DNA of 31,650 bases from positions 1 through 31,650 of the forward strand of contig JAAZBA010000364.1 of NCBI GenBank assembly GCA_012514045.1. Reading direction: 5' to 3'. The position numbers and the translations under genes were made by a program. Under the pieces are notes generated by a model that worked only from the letters and a program-made list of their open reading frames with translations, searched no databases and was not told the origin of the DNA. This document shows, piece after piece, positions 1 through 7,652 of the stretch. The DNA comes from Clostridiales bacterium (GTDB taxonomy: Bacteria > Bacillota > Clostridia > Oscillospirales > QAMX01). Every line of letters starts with the position of its first letter. Positions within the stretch are counted from its first letter, which is position 1.

Positions 1-927
1 AGCCTTGTGGGACAGATGGCAACAATGGTGCTTATCCCATTGCTTATCTACGACGCCAACGACAACATTATGGGCGAGCGTGTGTTCTTTATCGCCCTCG
101 CTATGGGTGTCCTGGGCTTCATCGCATTCCAGTTCATGATACGAAATACCGTCGTAAGAGAGGACGAGTACATAAAGGTCAGCGAGGAAAAAGTGAAGTT
201 CAACGTCTTCAAAGCCATGAAGAACTTCCTGAAGAACCGTCCCGCCGTGGGCGCTACCCTTGCGGTCATGGGCATGTTCATAGGCATGCAGGGCGGCGCC
301 GCCGCTGTTACTGTCCTCTTCCAGTCCTACTTCAACAACGCCAGAATCTCCGGCGTGGTGGCGCTGTTCTCCCTGATACCCATGGTTGTCTTTACCCCCG
401 TTGCCCGTACGCTGGTAAAGAAATACGGTAAAAAGGAGGTCAGCGTATTCGGCGCAATTATAAGCGTAATTGCCTGTATCCTTATGTGTTTGCTCCCGAT
501 TAAACCCGACAACAGCGGACTGATCATCTATGTGGTCTGTCAGTTCTTCAACTCCCTGGGCATAGGCCTCTACAGCATAGTGAGCTGGTCCCTCATGGCG
601 GACGCCATCGACTACAATGAGTGGAAGAACGGCGCAAGGGAGGAGGGCACCGTCTACTCCCTCCACTCCTTCTTCCGTAAGCTGGCTCAGGGTCTCGGCC
701 CCTCTCTCGTGCTTGTAATCATGGTGGCGCTGGGTTATGTTGAGGCGAACGAGGGCAATCAGACAGCGGAGGTTGCCCTGAACATGCGCTATCTTGTGTC
801 CAGTCTTTACCTCTTCAGCGCCGTAGTACAGCTTTTATCCCTCGGACTTATATATAACCTCGACCGCAAGAATCTTGAGATAATGAACAAGGAGCTTGCA
901 GAAGCAAGAAAGGCAGAAGCAGAATGA
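1..927 (+). CDS. GPH-type sugar:cation symporter, MFS fold (5' truncated)
   Basis: The reading frame is already open at base 1, so the N-terminal part lies outside the window; about 308 residues of a protein that is usually about 450 residues long are visible. The sequence is strongly hydrophobic, with about seven membrane spans separated by short basic loops such as RTLVKKYGKKE, the usual loop pattern of the MFS. A conserved-looking stretch, SWSLMADAIDYNEWKNG, followed by REEGTVYS, matches what is known of the glycoside-pentoside-hexuronide (GPH) family, where it lies in the C-terminal half. The stop overlaps the next start as ATGA, so it is translationally coupled to a GH2 beta-galactosidase. 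From that context it probably imports a beta-galactoside or a related glycoside with Na+ or H+. The exact substrate cannot be read from the sequence. Confidence 0.85.
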   Translation, partial: SLVGQMATMVLIPLLIYDANDNIMGERVFFIALAMGVLGFIAFQFMIRNTVVREDEYIKVSEEKVKFNVFKAMKNFLKNRPAVGATLAVMGMFIGMQGGAAAVTVLFQSYFNNARISGVVALFSLIPMVVFTPVARTLVKKYGKKEVSVFGAIISVIACILMCLLPIKPDNSGLIIYVVCQFFNSLGIGLYSIVSWSLMADAIDYNEWKNGAREEGTVYSLHSFFRKLAQGLGPSLVLVIMVALGYVEANEGNQTAEVALNMRYLVSSLYLFSAVVQLLSLGLIYNLDRKNLEIMNKELAEARKAEAE

Positions 928-3161
928 GAAAAATACTTAACTTCAACCAAGGCTGGTCCTTTATAAAAAAATCGGAGATTGCCGAAAAACCTTTGCCTGC
1001 CGATAGGGAAACCGTTGATCTCCCTCACACCTGGAACGCTGTTGACGGCCAGGATGGAGGCAACGACTACTACAGAGGCACCTGCATATATTCTAAAACT
1101 TTCTCAAAGGATATCCTCCCGGAGGGAGAGAAGTATTTTCTTGAGATAAACGCAGCAAATTCCTCCGCGGACGTATACCTGAACGGCAAAGAGCTTTGCC
1201 ACCACGACGGAGGATATTCAACCTGGAGAGTTGACCTGACGAAGGAACTAAGCGAGACAAACACGCTTGAAATCGCTGTGGACAACTCCCCCAATGACTA
1301 TGTATATCCCCAGATGGCGGACTTTACTTTCTACGGCGGGTTATACAGAGACGTCAACATCATTGCCGTTTCGTCCTCACACTTCGATTTGTCCTACTAC
1401 GGAGGACAGGGGCTTATGGTCACCCCGAAAATCGAGGGAAAAAACGCTTCCGTGGCTCTTGAGAGCTATGTTACTAACAAAAAGGACAGTCAGAAAGTCA
1501 TATACACCATCTCCGACGGAGAGGGCAATATAATCGCCAGGACAGAGGATAAAAACGTTGTTATCGAGAACGTTCGCCTTTGGCACGGAAGAAAAGATCC
1601 CTATCTCTACACCTGCAAGGCAGAGCTTACGGAGAGGGACAGAGTTATCGACAGCGTCGCAACGCTTTTCGGCTGCCGCAGTTTTGAAATCGATCCGGAG
1701 CGGGGATTTATCCTGAACGGCGAAGAATATCCCCTGAGAGGCGTGTCCCGCCATCAAGACAGATGGGGTATCGGCAACGCCCTTCTCCCGGAGCATCACC
1801 GGGAGGACATGGAGCTTATCAGTGAGGTGGGAGCCACAACCATAAGGCTTGCCCACTACCAGCACGATGCCTATTTCTATGACCTTTGCGACCGCTACGG
1901 CATGGTTGTATGGGCAGAAATCCCCTATATTTCCCGTCATCTCCCCAAAGGCAGAGAGAACACCATCTCCCAGATGAAAGAGCTTGTTATACAGAACTAC
2001 AACCACCCCTCAATTGTGGTGTGGGGACTTTCAAATGAGATCACCATGGGCGGCGACAGGGACGAGGATCTCCTCTCCAATCACCGTCAGCTCAACGACC
2101 TTGTGCATGAGCTGGACAAGACACGTCTCACCACCGTGGCGGCGGTATCCATGTGCCCCATGGACAGCCCCTACCTTAAGATAAGCGATGTTGTGTCCTA
2201 TAACCACTACTTCGGCTGGTACGGAGGCGATACCTCCATAAACGGTCCCTGGTTCGATGAATTCCACGCCATGCATCCGTCTATACCCATAGGCTGCAGC
2301 GAATACGGCTGCGAAGGCCTCGACTGGCATACCTCAAATCCGGAGCAGGGGGACTACACCGAGGAATATCAGGCATACTACCATGAGGAGCTTATCCGTC
2401 AGCTGTTCAGCCGCAAGTACCTGTGGGCAACCCACGTGTGGAACATGTTTGACTTCGGAGCCGACGCAAGAGCCGAGGGCGGAGAAGACGGTCAGAACCA
2501 CAAGGGTCTCGTAACCATCGACCGCAAGTACAAAAAGGACGCCTTCTATGCCTATAAAGCCTGGCTGTCGGAGGAGAAATTCGTGCACCTTTGCGGCAAG
2601 AGATATATTGACAGAGTTGAGGACGTGACGAAGGTCACCGTATACTCGAATCTTCCGGAGGTTGAGCTCTTTGCCAACAGCGTAAGCCTGGGAAAGAAGA
2701 AAGCCAACGACCACTTCTTCTACTTTGACGTGCCGAACAAGGGAGAAACAGCCCTTAAAGCCGTAGCGGGTGAATATACAGACGAATCTGTAATCCGCAA
2801 GGTGGAGGTTTTCAATGAGAAATACCGCCTCAAGGAGAAAAACGCTATACTCAACTGGTTCGACGTTACCACAAAGGAAGGATACTTCTCCCTTAACGAC
2901 AAGCTGGACAATATCCTTGCCACTAAAAAAGGAAAACTCCTGTTCAAGGAGTTGTTTGCGAAGTTCAGCGAAAAAAGCGAAGGAGAAGAGAAATCCGGCT
3001 TTTATATCGATATGAACAACAGCGGCTTCATGAAGATGCTGGGAGGTTTCACTGTTCTGCGCCTCACCTCCCTGCTGGCAGTGACAAACATAAAACTTAC
3101 GAAGGAAGACCTTTTAGAGCTGAATCGTCAGCTTAACAAGATTAAAAAACCAAAGAAATAA
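924..3161 (+). CDS. Glycoside hydrolase family 2, beta-galactosidase type
   Basis: A 745-residue GH2 enzyme that would hydrolyse terminal beta-galactosides, or a related beta-glycoside, brought in by the symporter it overlaps by 4 nt. Domains in order: sugar-binding jelly roll (about 1-150, with LPHTWN near 33), immunoglobulin-like domain (about 150-255), TIM barrel (about 260-555), then beta domains. The acid/base glutamate is E372 in WGLSNEI and the nucleophile is E460 in CSEYG; both match the family pattern. There is no signal peptide, so the enzyme is cytoplasmic. From about residue 645 the protein has an extra module of roughly 100 residues (starting near NWFDVTTKEGYF and ending KIKKPKK) that is not part of the minimal GH2 fold. 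Beta-glucuronidase or beta-mannosidase activity cannot be excluded. Confidence 0.93.
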   Translation: MRKILNFNQGWSFIKKSEIAEKPLPADRETVDLPHTWNAVDGQDGGNDYYRGTCIYSKTFSKDILPEGEKYFLEINAANSSADVYLNGKELCHHDGGYSTWRVDLTKELSETNTLEIAVDNSPNDYVYPQMADFTFYGGLYRDVNIIAVSSSHFDLSYYGGQGLMVTPKIEGKNASVALESYVTNKKDSQKVIYTISDGEGNIIARTEDKNVVIENVRLWHGRKDPYLYTCKAELTERDRVIDSVATLFGCRSFEIDPERGFILNGEEYPLRGVSRHQDRWGIGNALLPEHHREDMELISEVGATTIRLAHYQHDAYFYDLCDRYGMVVWAEIPYISRHLPKGRENTISQMKELVIQNYNHPSIVVWGLSNEITMGGDRDEDLLSNHRQLNDLVHELDKTRLTTVAAVSMCPMDSPYLKISDVVSYNHYFGWYGGDTSINGPWFDEFHAMHPSIPIGCSEYGCEGLDWHTSNPEQGDYTEEYQAYYHEELIRQLFSRKYLWATHVWNMFDFGADARAEGGEDGQNHKGLVTIDRKYKKDAFYAYKAWLSEEKFVHLCGKRYIDRVEDVTKVTVYSNLPEVELFANSVSLGKKKANDHFFYFDVPNKGETALKAVAGEYTDESVIRKVEVFNEKYRLKEKNAILNWFDVTTKEGYFSLNDKLDNILATKKGKLLFKELFAKFSEKSEGEEKSGFYIDMNNSGFMKMLGGFTVLRLTSLLAVTNIKLTKEDLLELNRQLNKIKKPKK

Positions 3162-3175
3162 CAGATACGGCGCGT

Positions 3176-3193
3176 GGCGCTGCCGGCAACGCC
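3176..3193. repeat. 18-nt near-perfect palindrome between GH2 and phosphoglucomutase genes
   Basis: The 54-nt gap between the GH2 stop and the phosphoglucomutase start holds GGCGCTGCCGGCAACGCC, which is self-complementary apart from one mismatched pair. It has no loop and no T-run, so it is not a normal terminator. It could be a protein site or a processing hairpin; the function is unknown. Confidence 0.4.
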
Positions 3194-3215
3194 CCAAAGG
3201 AAAGGAATCGTTACA

Positions 3216-4955
3216 ATGACATACAGAGAAGAATATAACAGATGGCTCTCCTCCGGGAAGCTGTCAAGCGAGGAAACCCGGGAGCTTTTAAGCATTGCGG
3301 GAGACGAGAAGAAAATAGAGTCCCGCTTCTATGCACCTCTTGAGTTCGGCACAGCCGGATTGAGAGGTATACTGGGCATCGGACTTAACCGTATGAACGT
3401 ATACACCGTGCGCAGAACTACCCAAGGCTTCGCCTCTCTTATCTGCTCCTTGGGAGCTGAAACAATGGCAAGGGGCTGCGCTATAGCCTACGATTGCCGC
3501 AATATGAGTACGGAGTTCGCGGGGGAAGCCGCGAGCGTGCTTGCCGCCAACGGCATAAAGGTATACCTGTTCGACGAAATGCGGCCCACACCGGAGCTGT
3601 CCTTCGCTGTGCGCAGGCTTCGCTGCATTGCCGGCATCAACATTACCGCTAGCCACAACACCAAGGAATACAACGGATACAAGGCTTATTGGGAGGACGG
3701 CGCTCAGCTTCCTCCCGATAAAGCCGACATAGTGTCAAAGTCCATTGCGGAGACTGACATTTTTACGGGCATAAAGACCATGAATCTCGATAAAGCGGTC
3801 AGCTCAGGGCTTGTGGAGTATATCGGCAGGGAGATGGACGAGGAGTTTCTCTCCTATTCCCTCTCCCTTTCCGTGGGAAGCGACGCTGTGAAGGCTGTTG
3901 CGGACGATTTCCGTATTGTTTATACCCCATTCCACGGCACGGGATACCGCCTTGTGCCGGAACTGCTGCGCAGACTGGGAGTAAAGCACCTTATACTCGA
4001 CCCCAGACAGTCCATACCGGACGGCAACTTCCCCACGGTGGTAAGCCCCAACCCCCAGGACAAGGAAGGTTTCGCGGGCTCCATAAAGCTGGCTAAAGAA
4101 AACGATGTGGATCTCATAATCGGCACCGATCCGGACGCCGACAGGGTGGGCATTGTGCTCAGAGCCAAGAACGGGGAGTATGTGACGCTGTCGGGAAATC
4201 AGGTGGGGGTTCTGCTCCTGGACTATCTCATCAACGCCATGCGGGAGAAGGGCACGCTGCCTGAAAACGCCGCACTTGTAAAAACAATCGTCACGACCCA
4301 GATGGCAAGGGTGGTGGCGGAGGCAAACGGAGTCCACTGCGCCGACACCTTCACGGGATTTAAGTTCCTGGCGGAGCAGATAGGCAAATTTGAGGAGGAC
4401 AACTCCTATAAGTTTATCCTCGCCTTCGAGGAGTCCTATGGCTACCTGGTGGGAGACGGAGCGAGAGACAAGGACGCCGTTACCGCCTCCATGCTTATAG
4501 CCGAGATGGCGGCGTGGCACATGCTCAGGGGGAATACCCTCTATGACGCGATGGAGCTGCTCTACGAAAAATACGGCTACTTCATCGACGAGACAATAAA
4601 TATAATGATGCCCGGTATTGACGGACTTGAGAGAATGGCGGATCTTTTGTCCTTACTGAGGAAGGATCCCCCCACAGTTATCGGCGGCATAAAGGTGCTT
4701 AGACTAAGGGATTACCTGACAGGCAAGCTCTATGACTTCTGCCCCGAGAACGATGGAATCGCCGATGGCAAGACTGACATAAAGGGCTCCGACGTGCTCT
4801 ACTTCGAGATGTCCGATGGCGCCGCCTTCATCATAAGACCCTCCGGCACAGAGCCCAAGATAAGAGTATACATACTCCTGCGTGGTGCTTCCCGGAAGGA
4901 GTGCGAGGAAAAGCTGGAGGTCTACAAAAAGGCAGCTTCGGAGATCATAAAATGA
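3216..4955 (+). CDS. pgcA: Alpha-phosphoglucomutase / phosphohexomutase
   Basis: A 579-residue alpha-D-phosphohexomutase that interconverts glucose-6-phosphate and glucose-1-phosphate in the cytoplasm, the branch point between glycolysis and glycogen or envelope sugar synthesis. All four active-site loops are visible: phosphoserine loop TASHN (S146), metal loop GTDPDADR (303-310), sugar loop FEESYGY (404-410) and phosphate loop RPSGTEPK (541-548). The EFGTAGLRG start (43-51) and the length match the Firmicutes PgcA type. The ATG at 3216 is preferred over an in-frame GTG at 3174 because AAAGGAAAGGA lies about 9 nt before it. It follows the GH2 gene by 54 nt, so it may handle the released hexose after phosphorylation, and it would also feed the glycogen operon in this window. 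Phosphomannomutase activity is possible. Confidence 0.93.
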   Translation: MTYREEYNRWLSSGKLSSEETRELLSIAGDEKKIESRFYAPLEFGTAGLRGILGIGLNRMNVYTVRRTTQGFASLICSLGAETMARGCAIAYDCRNMSTEFAGEAASVLAANGIKVYLFDEMRPTPELSFAVRRLRCIAGINITASHNTKEYNGYKAYWEDGAQLPPDKADIVSKSIAETDIFTGIKTMNLDKAVSSGLVEYIGREMDEEFLSYSLSLSVGSDAVKAVADDFRIVYTPFHGTGYRLVPELLRRLGVKHLILDPRQSIPDGNFPTVVSPNPQDKEGFAGSIKLAKENDVDLIIGTDPDADRVGIVLRAKNGEYVTLSGNQVGVLLLDYLINAMREKGTLPENAALVKTIVTTQMARVVAEANGVHCADTFTGFKFLAEQIGKFEEDNSYKFILAFEESYGYLVGDGARDKDAVTASMLIAEMAAWHMLRGNTLYDAMELLYEKYGYFIDETINIMMPGIDGLERMADLLSLLRKDPPTVIGGIKVLRLRDYLTGKLYDFCPENDGIADGKTDIKGSDVLYFEMSDGAAFIIRPSGTEPKIRVYILLRGASRKECEEKLEVYKKAASEIIK

Positions 4956-5449
4956 AAAAACAGATAAAGCTTTATAACGTTATGTTCCCGGTGTGGATGA
5001 TACTGATGTTTCCCATAGCGCTGCTTGTGGTACTTCCGGTGAATTTCGCTATCGACTCCGCGGTTCTTTTGCTGACCCTTCGCCACCTGAATACGGAGGG
5101 AATAAAAAACAACTATCTGAAGAGTATCTTCAGGATATGGCTCTATGGCTTCCTGGCGGATATTATCGGCACTCTTTTCATGCTTCTGGGAGGAGTGGCG
5201 GAGTTCGGTGACTTCTGGTATGAGCATATTACCACCCCGATTATGAAGAATCCTTTCAGAGACTGGCTGGGGCTTGCGTATACGCTGCTCTGCATAGCGA
5301 TTTCGGGAGTCTGCATTTATTTCTTCAACTATAAGCTTGCGCTTCGGAAAACAACGCTTACCGACAGGGAAAAAAGAACAGTTTCCATTATGCTGGCAGT
5401 TTTCACCGCTCCCTATCTTTTCCTCTTACCCTCCGCATGGATTTATTGA
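4952..5449 (+). CDS. Small four-span membrane protein of unknown function
   Basis: A 165-residue protein that I do not recognise. It starts at an ATG overlapping the phosphoglucomutase stop (ATGA), so it is probably coupled to that gene. The longer frame from 4901 only reads through the end of the upstream gene. Hydrophobic segments are visible at about 10-45 (broad, possibly one long or two short spans), 65-90, 105-130 and 145-163, with a short basic N-terminus (MKKQIKLYN). No catalytic motif, signal peptide cleavage site or repeated motif is seen. It is followed 17 nt later by the acetyltransferase gene. Confidence 0.75.
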   Translation: MKKQIKLYNVMFPVWMILMFPIALLVVLPVNFAIDSAVLLLTLRHLNTEGIKNNYLKSIFRIWLYGFLADIIGTLFMLLGGVAEFGDFWYEHITTPIMKNPFRDWLGLAYTLLCIAISGVCIYFFNYKLALRKTTLTDREKRTVSIMLAVFTAPYLFLLPSAWIY

Positions 5450-5466
5450 CAGGGGAGGATGGTTGA

Positions 5467-6012
5467 ATGAAAACAAATGACGCATACGTGCGTGATGTAT
5501 TCATACGTGACGTATTTATACGTGACGTATGTATACGTCAAGCTACAGAAGCGGACACCGGAGTTATCGAGGAGATTATGCTCGATGTGGTGACGTGGAT
5601 GGACACCACCGGCCGTCACCAGTGGCCGGCGGAGGAGAGCACCTGGGACTATCTGAAGAACCGTTTCAAAGCCGAAGATTTTCATATAGGCTTTGTAGAG
5701 GGTGAGGGCGCCTGCTGCTGTGTAATTATTGACCACGACCCCAACTTTTGGCCTGATGTGCCTCTGGGAGAGTCGCTTTATCTCCACAAAGTGGCTGTAA
5801 AGCGGAAATTTGCCGGCGAAGGCTACTGCGACGCCATGTTAGACTACGCAAAGGACATGGCAAGAGAGAGAGGCATAAAGACGCTGCGGCTCGATGCCCA
5901 TCAGAGCCGGACAAAAGTCAGGGCAATCTATGAGCGAAACGGATTTAAGTGCGTTGAGGAAAAAACAATGTTCGGCTACTATCACACCGCTATGTACCTG
6001 TGTGAGCTTTAA
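5467..6012 (+). CDS. GNAT-family N-acetyltransferase with repeat-built N-terminus
   Basis: A 181-residue GNAT protein that would transfer an acetyl group from acetyl-CoA to an amine; the substrate is unknown. The fold starts at about residue 22 (CIRQATEAD, the first strand) and runs to the end. The acetyl-CoA-binding region is LHKVAVKRKFAGEGYCDAML, with a G-E-G turn standing in for the usual Q/RxxGxG/A, followed by the AIYERNGF helix-strand typical of the family. The ATG at 5467 has a very good GGGGAGGA site 7 nt upstream. The first 21 residues are odd: they are three tandem copies of a pentad (DVFIR, DVFIR, DVCIR) encoded by a 15-nt repeat, so the first beta strand appears to have been duplicated. 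The last gene of the run; a hairpin follows. Confidence 0.88.
   Translation: MKTNDAYVRDVFIRDVFIRDVCIRQATEADTGVIEEIMLDVVTWMDTTGRHQWPAEESTWDYLKNRFKAEDFHIGFVEGEGACCCVIIDHDPNFWPDVPLGESLYLHKVAVKRKFAGEGYCDAMLDYAKDMARERGIKTLRLDAHQSRTKVRAIYERNGFKCVEEKTMFGYYHTAMYLCEL
5482..5538 (+). repeat. 15-nt in-frame tandem repeat at the start of the GNAT gene
   Basis: Three units at 5494-5508, 5509-5523 and 5524-5538 read GATGTATTCATACGT, GACGTATTTATACGT and GACGTATGTATACGT, preceded by a partial unit from 5482. Each unit encodes D-V-(F/C)-I-R. Because the unit is 15 nt, gain or loss of a copy keeps the reading frame. The same family is found inverted in the htrA tail. Confidence 0.9.
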
Positions 6013-6017
6013 AGAAT

Positions 6018-6054
6018 ATGACCCGTCTCCGGTGCTTAGTCGGCGGCGGGTCAT
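6018..6054 (+). terminator. Probable terminator after the GNAT gene
   Basis: ATGACCCG at 6018-6025 pairs with CGGGTCAT at 6047-6054, and a few inner bases can also pair. It begins 5 nt after the stop codon. The tail (TAAATTTACTTT) is only moderately T-rich, so this is a likely but not textbook intrinsic terminator. Confidence 0.5.
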
Positions 6055-6073
6055 TAAATTTACTTTAAAGTGA

Positions 6074-6102
6074 TTGAAATAGACGCTGTTTCATGGTAGA
6101 AT
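6074..6102 (+). promoter_or_regulatory. Promoter of tagA, sigma-A type with extended -10
   Basis: TTGAAA (6074-6079), a 17-nt spacer, then TAGAAT (6097-6102) preceded by TGG, which forms an extended -10. It lies 35 nt before the GTG start of tagA and just after the GNAT terminator, which makes tagA its own transcription unit. Confidence 0.75.
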
Positions 6103-6137
6103 ATAAAGTACAATAATTCGGAGGGGGACAGGGTGTC

Positions 6138-6875
6138 GTGAAGCGTGAGATTCTTTCCGTAACCTTTGACAATGTAACAATGGAAGAGGCCTTAGAGAGG
6201 GCATCGGCTCTTGCCAGAGAGGGAAAGAGCGACTATATCGTAACTCCAAACTCCGAAATTGTCTACGAGGCAAGAAAGAACGAAGCTTTGGCTAAGGCTC
6301 TTAAGGGAGCCTCATTGGTTATCCCCGATGGCATTGGGGTTGTCTACGCCTCAAAGATCCTCTCGAAGCCACTGAAACAGAAGGTGGCGGGAATTGAGCT
6401 TGGTGAAAGGCTTATCGAGTATGCGTCTTTGAACGGTCTGTCCGTATATCTGTTCGGCGCGAAGCCCGGGATAGCCGAGAGAGCGAAGGACAAATTGTGC
6501 GAAAAGTACCCGGGGCTTAATGTGGCCGGGGTACAGGATGGATATTTTAAGGACGGAAGCGACAGGGAGCGGGAGATAATCGAGGATATAAACTCAAAAG
6601 CTCCGAATATTCTCATCGCCTGCCTGGGAGTGCCGAAGCAGGAGCTGTGGATGAACGCTCATAAAGATGAGCTGAATGTCCGCGTAATGCTGGGTCTGGG
6701 CGGCTCTATGGATATCTACGCCGGAGTATCAAAACGGGCGCCGGATATATTCATAAAGCTCTCCTTAGAGTGGTTCTACCGCCTTTGCAAGGAGCCCTGG
6801 AGGATAAAGAGAATGATAAAACTTCCCCTGTTCTTGTTGCTTGCAGTAAAAGTCAGATTGTTCGGGGAGAAATAG
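6138..6875 (+). CDS. tagA: WecG/TagA/CpsF family glycosyltransferase (GT26)
   Basis: A 245-residue GT26 enzyme. The family members TagA and WecG transfer N-acetylmannosamine (or its uronic acid) from UDP to an undecaprenyl-linked GlcNAc during wall teichoic acid or enterobacterial common antigen synthesis. Family landmarks are VTPNSEIV (T36), IPDGIGV (D64), LFGAKPG (near 105), ACLGVPKQELW (near 171) and GGSMDIYAG. T36 and D64 correspond, from memory, to the active-site Thr and Asp studied in Thermoanaerobacter TagA. The basic, hydrophobic C-terminus (EPWRIKRMIKLPLFL) fits peripheral membrane attachment. The start is a GTG with GGAGGGGG 10 nt upstream. No teichoic acid or capsule gene lies nearby, which is unusual for the family. 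Confidence 0.92.
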   Translation: MKREILSVTFDNVTMEEALERASALAREGKSDYIVTPNSEIVYEARKNEALAKALKGASLVIPDGIGVVYASKILSKPLKQKVAGIELGERLIEYASLNGLSVYLFGAKPGIAERAKDKLCEKYPGLNVAGVQDGYFKDGSDREREIIEDINSKAPNILIACLGVPKQELWMNAHKDELNVRVMLGLGGSMDIYAGVSKRAPDIFIKLSLEWFYRLCKEPWRIKRMIKLPLFLLLAVKVRLFGEK

Positions 6876-6879
6876 CGTC

Positions 6880-6908
6880 CGGGATATGTAATCCCGCCTC
6901 TGCGGAGG
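6880..6908 (+). other. Two adjacent small hairpins between tagA and tmk
   Basis: CGGGAT (6880-6885) pairs with ATCCCG (6891-6896), followed directly by CCTC (6897-6900) pairing with GAGG (6905-6908). There is no T-run, so this is at best a weak terminator or an RNA-stability element. Confidence 0.35.
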
Positions 6909-6984
6909 AACACTTTGAGATTAACGTATTTAAACATACTTTACCGGGATAACAGAGAATGGATTATATATATTGTGAAATGAC

Positions 6985-7650
6985 ATGGGAAAGATAATTG
7001 TTATTGAGGGAAGCGACGGAGCGGGGAAAACCACCCAGTTGGGGCTTCTCTGTGAAGCGCTTGAGAATATGGGAAGAGAATACCGCAGGCTGGAGTTCCC
7101 CTGCTACTCCCTTGAGACCTCTGCCCTTGTGCGCATGTATCTTGATGGAAAATTCGGGAAAAGCGCCGACTCCGTCAACGCCTACGCCGCTTCTTCCTTC
7201 TTCGCAGTGGACAGGATAGGCTCATACCTTTCCGACTGGAAGAAAGACTACGAATCGGATAAAATCCTCCTCTCCGGAAGATATAACACCTCCAACGCCA
7301 TACATCAGGGGGCGAAGCTTCCGGAAAGCGAGCGGGAAGCGTTCTTCTCTTGGCTTTTTGACTATGAATACAACCTTTTAAAACTTCCGAAGCCGGATAT
7401 TGTCATTTTTTTGGATTTGCTGCCGGAGATCGCGGAAAAGAACATCACCTCCAGAGGTGAAAAGACCGATATTCACGAAAAGGACAGGGAGTATCTGCGC
7501 CGCTGCTACGAATGCGCCTCGGAGGCTGCCCGCGCCCTTGGATGGGTCACAATATCCTGCGCGGAAGAGGGAGAAATGCTCTCAAGAGAGCGGATACATG
7601 AAAAAGTTATGGCTTCGGTAAAACCGGTGATCTCACAGAAGGGAGAATAA
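6985..7650 (+). CDS. tmk: Thymidylate kinase
   Basis: A 221-residue P-loop kinase that phosphorylates dTMP to dTDP with ATP for DNA synthesis. The P-loop GSDGAGKTT (residues 9-17) has the GxDGAGKTT form specific to TMK. The region FLDLLPEIAEKNITSRGEK with the following basic residues gives the nucleotide and lid segments. The usual D-R-Y motif before the thymidine-binding helix reads G-R-Y here (98-100, in LLSGRYNTSNAIHQG), so the aspartate is missing. The ATG at 6985 is fixed by an in-frame stop at 6976 and sits right before the P-loop strand, but there is no convincing ribosome site in front of it. The first gene of the eight-gene run; the next starts 2 nt after its stop. Another deoxynucleoside monophosphate kinase is a less likely alternative. 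Confidence 0.9.
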   Translation: MGKIIVIEGSDGAGKTTQLGLLCEALENMGREYRRLEFPCYSLETSALVRMYLDGKFGKSADSVNAYAASSFFAVDRIGSYLSDWKKDYESDKILLSGRYNTSNAIHQGAKLPESEREAFFSWLFDYEYNLLKLPKPDIVIFLDLLPEIAEKNITSRGEKTDIHEKDREYLRRCYECASEAARALGWVTISCAEEGEMLSRERIHEKVMASVKPVISQKGE

Positions 7651-7652
7651 TC

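Noticed and set aside
1377..2006. A 209-codon minus-strand frame opposite the GH2 gene.
   Set aside because: Antisense shadow without a ribosome site or recognisable domain; the plus strand has the GH2 active-site motifs.
3174..3215. GTG start for phosphoglucomutase that would add 14 residues.
   Set aside because: The added segment covers the intergenic palindrome and the ribosome site of the ATG at 3216.
6880..6908. Hairpin pair after tagA as an intrinsic terminator or riboswitch.
   Set aside because: The stems are short, there is no T-run, and no known riboswitch core was recognised; listed only as a structure.
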